This document shows, piece after piece, positions 63,280 through 64,000 of a stretch of DNA of 64,000 nt (position 1 is the first letter of the stretch; each line of letters begins with the position of its first letter). The DNA comes from Deinococcus metalli (GTDB lineage Bacteria; Deinococcota; Deinococci; Deinococcales; Deinococcaceae). The notes beneath the pieces are model-generated. The model was given only the letters and a program-made list of their open reading frames with translations. It ran no database searches and was not told where the DNA came from. The stretch spans positions 1-64,000 of the forward strand of contig NZ_JACHFK010000015.1 of NCBI RefSeq assembly GCF_014201805.1, read 5' to 3'. The translations under genes and the position numbers were made by a program.

Positions 63280-64000
63280 TCAGGGCCGGCGGATGGCGCG
63301 CTCAAACGCAGCCAGGTCGTCGGCCAGATCGTCCACGTCCACCTGCGGCGCAGGAGACACAGGCACGTCGTTCTCCAGGTCAAAGTCGGTGGCCGCTTCG
63401 ACCATCGGGGCATCGTTGAGCGTGAGCGCTGCCGATACCGGGCGTCTCGCGGGGGCCGGCGAACCGGCACCCTCTCCACCCACCGTCACCACCTCGGGCT
63501 CAGTCACCGGCGCGGCCTGCACCACCTCTTCCGTTGGCATGACCACTGGCGGAGTCCGGTGCTTGATGGGCGGCGGCTTCATCGTCCTGGCCACCTTCGC
63601 CTGGGGCAGCGTGAACGGCTCCATGCGGTAGCCCGCGATCATCGGAAATTCGTTGCTCTTGATGAGCACGTTGCCCAGCGAAACTTCTAGCACTTCGTCG
63701 GTGGTGATCAGCTCGCGGGAGTTGAGCCCTGTCGTGTCAGAACGGCCGCTGTCCGAGTTCTCTGAGGTGCGGTTGTCGCCGAACATGTACCGCCCGGAAC
63801 TCTCGCTGATGTACTTCGCGGTTCCCGGATCCTTCGGCGTGTAGAAGACCTTCGTGTGAGTGCCGCTCTTGACCGTGTCTGCGCCGTCCTCACCGTAATT
63901 CTTGTCCAGTTGCGATAGCGCCTGCACGTACACCAGCGCGATCATGCCGCGTCCGGCCACCGTGGAAATCAAGTCGTCCAGCATCGGCACCGCGAGGCGT
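63280..64000 (-). CDS. virD4: VirD4/TraG-type coupling protein, C-terminal part
   Basis: The frame enters from the right edge and ends at 63280. The visible 240 residues begin MLDDLISTVAGRGMIALVYV, then QALSQLDKNYGE and THTKVFYTPKDPGTAKYISE, which is the end of the T4CP ATPase domain with its usual LSQL motif. A Pro-rich, acidic tail of about 110 residues follows. T4CPs deliver the relaxosome to the T4SS. The relaxase is not in this window. Confidence 0.88.
   Translation of the reverse strand, partial: RLAVPMLDDLISTVAGRGMIALVYVQALSQLDKNYGEDGADTVKSGTHTKVFYTPKDPGTAKYISESSGRYMFGDNRTSENSDSGRSDTTGLNSRELITTDEVLEVSLGNVLIKSNEFPMIAGYRMEPFTLPQAKVARTMKPPPIKHRTPPVVMPTEEVVQAAPVTEPEVVTVGGEGAGSPAPARRPVSAALTLNDAPMVEAATDFDLENDVPVSPAPQVDVDDLADDLAAFERAIRRP

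Overview
The window is high-G+C DNA that looks like a large conjugative plasmid or megaplasmid of a Deinococcus-type bacterium. The genus is inferred from protein style (many short secreted proteins, BTAD/TPR regulators, consensus TTGACA/TATACT promoters). The plasmid nature is inferred from partition genes (ParA plus a small partner, a large ParB), a Prim-Pol, an antirestriction protein, a Fic toxin-antitoxin pair and a type IV secretion (T4SS) locus. I see no rRNA, tRNA or CRISPR array.

Layout. 1-4.3 kb: tail of an ABC permease with its ATPase, then small secreted or membrane proteins of unknown function. 4.3-5.5 kb: a HEPN-like protein. 6.0-10.9 kb and 22.2-26.3 kb: plasmid housekeeping genes on the minus strand (ArdC-like antirestriction, Prim-Pol, ParB, SRAP operon, small unknowns). 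Five of these share one promoter design, and four of the five also share a leader. 11.3-21.9 kb: a plus-strand defence island with a PLD-SNF2 helicase, an Eco57I-like methylase, a DprA/SLOG-like protein and McrB-McrC. It sits between two 0.37-kb direct repeats. 27.9-32.1 kb: an M3 oligoendopeptidase, a 52-residue secreted peptide, a helical-repeat protein and a wHTH-like protein. 32.1-34.4 kb: ParA with its partner and a VbhA/Fic pair. 34.7-37.0 kb: tyrosine recombinase, secreted protein and HNH nuclease. 37.0-46.8 kb and 57.7-64.0 kb: two halves of a T4SS locus.

The T4SS locus is split by a Tn3-family transposon at 46938-57618. Its 38-bp terminal inverted repeats match at 25 of 38 positions and it is flanked by a perfect 5-bp target duplication, GTTAT. 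The transposase is a truncated pseudogene with an in-frame stop. The cargo is arsenic metabolism: arsenite oxidase (aioB, aioA), a cytochrome c, moeA, two ArsR regulators, two arsenate reductases, an aquaglyceroporin, an MFS transporter, a DUF6428-like protein and a metallophosphoesterase.

The most novel signals are these. (1) Two apparent peptide-signalling modules pair a tiny secreted precursor with a TPR-type protein. One lies beside a peptidase and the partition genes. The other is a BTAD/TPR regulator, divergent from two overlapping mini-ORFs that both end in DFGDR, embedded in the T4SS locus. This suggests density control of conjugation, which is inference. (2) A repeated promoter/leader module drives the antirestriction, ParB and primase genes. 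GTWWAC half-sites spaced exactly 16 bp lie upstream of three of these genes and recur, partly degenerate, at the parA start. (3) The target-recognition part of the methylase is strongly AT-rich.
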